The translations under genes and the position numbers were made by a program. Below, piece after piece: positions 61,723-64,000 of a stretch of DNA of 64,000 bases; position 1 is the stretch's first letter; each line of letters opens with the position of its first letter. Under the pieces are notes generated by a model that was given only the letters and a program-made list of their open reading frames with translations, was not told the origin of the DNA and did no database searches. The stretch is from an uncultured Acidiphilium sp. GTDB lineage: Bacteria > Bacillota > Clostridia > Christensenellales > Borkfalkiaceae. The DNA is taken from contig CABUWK010000009.1 in the NCBI GenBank assembly GCA_902495325.1, forward strand, positions 1 to 64,000, written 5' to 3'.

Positions 61723-62529
61723 CTACACTCCGATTTTATCTTTTACGTCTTCCGAAGACGAAACGGCAACCTCTTCCGCCTTTTCCTGCGAACGCCTTTT
61801 TCTGGCGTTTTCTCTGCGTTTTTCCAAAGCCAACCGCTTTCTGAGCGCTTTGTCCTCGTCTATCTGCCGGCAAACCAGGTCGATGCCGTCTTTCGCCACG
61901 CCCACGTCGGACGCTTCCACAACGCGCACGGTTGTCGGCGCCCGTTTTACTTTTGCGTTTTCCGCTTTGGCGTAATTCAGAATATCCCGATCCATAAAAT
62001 TAAAAACGCAAACGATCTCGCCCCGCTTTATCGTCAGCCGCAACACGCGATAACTGCCCGTTTTGTAGTCGATGTAGTTTTCGCGCCTGTTTTCTTTGAC
62101 GTCCGTTTTTTCTTTTGCATATCGGCAAATATCTTCGAAATACGCCTTCTGCTGCGAAGATAACGCCTCATATCTTTCTTCCAGAGAAACATTGTTTTTC
62201 TCGAACGATACCGCATTTTCGGCAAGCAACGTTTCTTGTACCCCGATAGTATCCGAAGCGTCCAAGTTTTGCAAAACGTCAGCGGATACAACTGCCGCGC
62301 ATGCTGCGCTTTCTTCCCTGTCTCCCGCAAGGACGTCGTTTTTTTCATATACGTCTTCTTTATTTGCTACGTTTCTTTCGGCGGCTCCGTCGGGTTTATC
62401 CGTTCTTTTTCTGCGTGATTCCGCACTTTCCGACACAATATCACGAACGATGACGAACACGGCAAACAAGCACAACAGGCACAAAAGTGTTAAAAACAAT
62501 ACGATCATCAATTGTAAATAAGTCTCCAT
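61723..62529 (-). CDS. membrane-anchored protein of unknown function
   Basis: A 268-residue protein. One N-terminal helix (LMIVLFLTLLCLLCLFAVFVIVRDIV) is followed by a charged linker. A C-terminal domain (about 145-230) has the phrase LSSQQKAYFEDICRYAKEK, then NYIDYKTGSYRVLRLTIKRG and EIVCVFNFMDRDIL. I do not know a function for it. The C terminus is a Lys/Arg/Glu-rich coiled-coil-like tail. I take the ATG at 62529 because GGAAGG lies 4 bases upstream; the frame stays open to 62772, but that segment overlaps repeats and lacks a ribosome site. It is the first gene of the SipW/TasA unit. Confidence 0.7.
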   Translation of the reverse strand: METYLQLMIVLFLTLLCLLCLFAVFVIVRDIVSESAESRRKRTDKPDGAAERNVANKEDVYEKNDVLAGDREESAACAAVVSADVLQNLDASDTIGVQETLLAENAVSFEKNNVSLEERYEALSSQQKAYFEDICRYAKEKTDVKENRRENYIDYKTGSYRVLRLTIKRGEIVCVFNFMDRDILNYAKAENAKVKRAPTTVRVVEASDVGVAKDGIDLVCRQIDEDKALRKRLALEKRRENARKRRSQEKAEEVAVSSSEDVKDKIGV

Positions 62530-62551
62530 ACAACCTTCCTTATCCGTTTTG

Positions 62552-62568
62552 TTCGGCACAGTGCCGAA
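62552..62568. promoter_or_regulatory. 17-bp palindrome in the leader of the SipW/TasA unit
   Basis: TTCGGCACAGTGCCGAA, perfect arms around one central base, 23 bases upstream of the first start codon. It could be an operator or an mRNA hairpin. Confidence 0.45.
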
Positions 62569-62714
62569 TGTGCACATCACACAATTCAAAAAAACGATTA
62601 ATCCGCTCTTCGAGAAAGTAGCAGTCACTAATCTCTCCGTATCGGCGTATAAACCGGGCATGCCGTTTCGGAGGTTTTTTCTTGATTGATAGGCGTCTTT
62701 ATGCATAAATAAAT

Positions 62715-62735
62715 GTTCGCCTATTAGCACAATAG
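62715..62735. repeat. left arm of a perfect 21-bp inverted repeat
   Basis: The core CCTATTAGCACAATAG is itself near-palindromic. The reverse complement of all 21 bases recurs exactly at 62849-62869, 113 bases away. The arms bracket the spacer upstream of the SipW/TasA unit and look like paired binding or recombination sites. Confidence 0.7.
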
Positions 62736-62810
62736 ACGAACGATTTTTATGAATATTTTCGGCTAAGAACAAAAAAATGCTCTTTTTTTGACGAACGGCG
62801 GCGATTTTTC

Positions 62811-62839
62811 TTGACTTTTCGCGTTTCGTATGATAAAGT
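62811..62839 (+). promoter_or_regulatory. plus-strand promoter inside the spacer
   Basis: TTGACT (62811-62816), 17-base spacer and TGA-extended TAAAGT (62834-62839). It points toward the integrase 3' end, and a terminator at 62991 would give an RNA of roughly 170 bases with no gene I can support. Confidence 0.45.
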
Positions 62840-62848
62840 AAATAATAC

Positions 62849-62869
62849 CTATTGTGCTAATAGGCGAAC
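62849..62869. repeat. right arm of the 21-bp inverted repeat
   Basis: Exact reverse complement of 62715-62735. Its inner CCTATTGTGCTAATAGG is a palindrome (CCTATT-N5-AATAGG), placed about 10 bases after the plus-strand -10, where a bound repressor would block that promoter. Confidence 0.7.
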
Positions 62870-62990
62870 AAAATCGTAGTTATATGACGCTTGCCGAAAG
62901 AAATTACAAATATTTTTATATTTGCTACCCGTACAGAGAAAGATCCGGTCCTCGTCGCCTCTTTTTATCACAACGAATAAGCTTTTTTAA

Positions 62991-63021
62991 GTCATCTGTT
63001 GCTTTAACAGACGGCTTTTTT
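62991..63021 (+). terminator. plus-strand terminator beside the integrase
   Basis: TCTGTT-GCTTT-AACAGA with flanking GTC/GGC pairs and a six-base T run at 63016-63021. It touches the integrase stop codon (63020) on the opposite strand. Confidence 0.65.
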
Positions 63022-63955
63022 AGTTGAAAATTTTGCCGAGTTTATTCATCATATCCTGCTTGTGTTCCATAAGCGAATGGGCATATCTGTTCAGCGTTAC
63101 CGTGGCGTTTTTATGCCCCAATATCTCCGCCAATGTTTTCACGTCCATTCCGCATTCCAAAGCGCGTGTAGCAAACGTATGCCGAAGTGAGTGAAAACCT
63201 TTACGTTCGATATGCAAACGCTTTTGCAGAAGTTCAAAGGTTCTCTGATAAGATCGCACCGTAGGCGGTTCGCCCTTTTCCGATTCCACAACATACTCCG
63301 AAATGCTTTTCCTTTTATACTCTTTCAACACGGGAAGCAACTGCTTCGGAAGCGGAATCATTCTTTTGGAAGAAGTTGTTTTCGGCAAGTCCGTGATCCG
63401 ACAGAGACTCCCGTTTTCATCTCGTCCGTCGTGGCAAGTTTTGTTCACCGTAAGCGTTCCTTTTGTGAAATCAATATCTGCCCAAGTAAGCGCGAGCAAT
63501 TCTCCGATACGCAATCCCGAATAAAGACAAATCACGATCCCGATGAATTTCCGTTTCTTACTCGATAACGCCGCCTGCTCTATCTTCTTCTGTTCGGCAA
63601 GCGAAAAACAGGATACTTCTTTCTCTTTCGTTTTCGGTCGTCTGATTTTGTCTGTCGTGTACTCTTTCAGCTCTCCGAGCGTATACGCAAGTTTCAGAGA
63701 GCTCTGAATAACCGTAATAATCCCGTTTACGGAATTAGCCGCTAACCCCTTTCCGGTTGACAGATTGCCTGACTGCATAAGTTCGGTAATATACTTCTGT
63801 ATGACGATGGGCGACAGTTCTTCAAGCTCGTACTCGCCCAACTTTACCTTCAAGTGCTTTTCGATAATCTCCGAATATCTTTCGCACGTTTTCGTTTTAG
63901 ACGAAGGCTCTATGTAGTTCGCAAACCATACGTCCAACCATTCTTTGTATTTCAT
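63020..63955 (-). CDS. tyrosine recombinase / integrase
   Basis: A 311-residue site-specific recombinase of phage-integrase type. The SAM-like core-binding domain is about 1-105. The catalytic domain has Arg149 (YSGLRIGELLALTW), Lys192 (LPKTTSSKR), His255 and Arg258 (FHSLRHTFATR), His281 (LGHKNATV) and the nucleophile Tyr291 (LNRYAHS). All catalytic residues are present. I take the ATG at 63955 because AAAGGAG lies 6 bases upstream; the frame is open to the window edge through a GTG without a ribosome site. It probably mobilises an element extending to the left, right or both; no attachment site is proven. Confidence 0.93.
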   Translation of the reverse strand: MKYKEWLDVWFANYIEPSSKTKTCERYSEIIEKHLKVKLGEYELEELSPIVIQKYITELMQSGNLSTGKGLAANSVNGIITVIQSSLKLAYTLGELKEYTTDKIRRPKTKEKEVSCFSLAEQKKIEQAALSSKKRKFIGIVICLYSGLRIGELLALTWADIDFTKGTLTVNKTCHDGRDENGSLCRITDLPKTTSSKRMIPLPKQLLPVLKEYKRKSISEYVVESEKGEPPTVRSYQRTFELLQKRLHIERKGFHSLRHTFATRALECGMDVKTLAEILGHKNATVTLNRYAHSLMEHKQDMMNKLGKIFN

Positions 63956-64000
63956 TGAAAACTCCTTTCGATTTACTGTTATTATTATAATTTTTCTCAC

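Noticed and set aside
62880..63020. A tRNA gene serving as attachment site beside the integrase
   Set aside because: No cloverleaf, T-loop TTCGAATC-like word or CCA end was found on either strand.
62900..63030. A 45-codon plus-strand frame starting MTLAERNYKYF
   Set aside because: It has no ribosome site and reads through the terminator hairpin at 62991-63021.

Overview
The window looks like chromosomal DNA of an uncultured, probably gut-dwelling Clostridia-type Bacillota. The basis is Gram-positive lipoprotein signals, a BspA/InlB-rich surface repertoire, SipW-type signal peptidases, strong AGGAGG ribosome sites and TTGACA/TATAAT promoters. GC is moderate over most of the window and visibly lower between about 47.5 and 51.5 kb. 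Nearly every gene is on the minus strand, so transcription runs from high to low coordinates. Genus-level assignment is not possible from the sequence alone.

Region 1 (0-3.3 kb) holds an L-rhamnose isomerase and an AraC-type regulator, each with a clear sigma-A-like promoter. A gene-free spacer follows with dispersed repeats of the 'TGTCATTCTGA' class.

Region 2 (3.3-20 kb) is one apparent long transcription unit. It encodes a 2460-residue subtilase fused to BspA-type leucine-rich repeats, an InlB-repeat lipoprotein, a complete oligopeptide ABC importer (OppA-B-C-D-F) and a small membrane protein. The order suggests that a surface protease makes peptides and the importer takes them up.

Region 3 (20-36.5 kb) is a second unit: an InlB-like membrane protein, a MoxR AAA+ ATPase, a DUF58 protein, two membrane-anchored von Willebrand A proteins, and two very large lipoproteins (BspA-LRR 962 aa; InlB-repeat 1733 aa).

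Region 4 (36.6-46.2 kb) is a single 3082-residue LRR/InlB lipoprotein gene. All three units carry copies of the same 15-bp palindrome, TTATA-N5-TATAA, near their starts, a candidate shared operator.

Region 5 (46.5-52 kb) is a mosaic. It contains the 3' end of another LRR gene, cut where a serine-recombinase tail begins, a LexA/S24-type repressor, a WYL regulator, a nucleotidyltransferase, the 3' end of a UDP-glucose dehydrogenase gene, and a decayed second copy of the WYL gene.

Region 6 (52-62.8 kb) is a SipW/TasA-like export operon. It has two Ser/His-type signal peptidases, four exported proteins with an (A/S)KY signal-peptide motif (one probably a large beta-helix protein), a bitopic membrane protein and a membrane-anchored protein of unknown function. 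A tyrosine integrase (63.0-63.96 kb) lies upstream, separated by a spacer with a 21-bp inverted repeat, a possible plus-strand promoter and a terminator. Regions 5 and 6 together resemble accessory DNA built by mobile-element activity.
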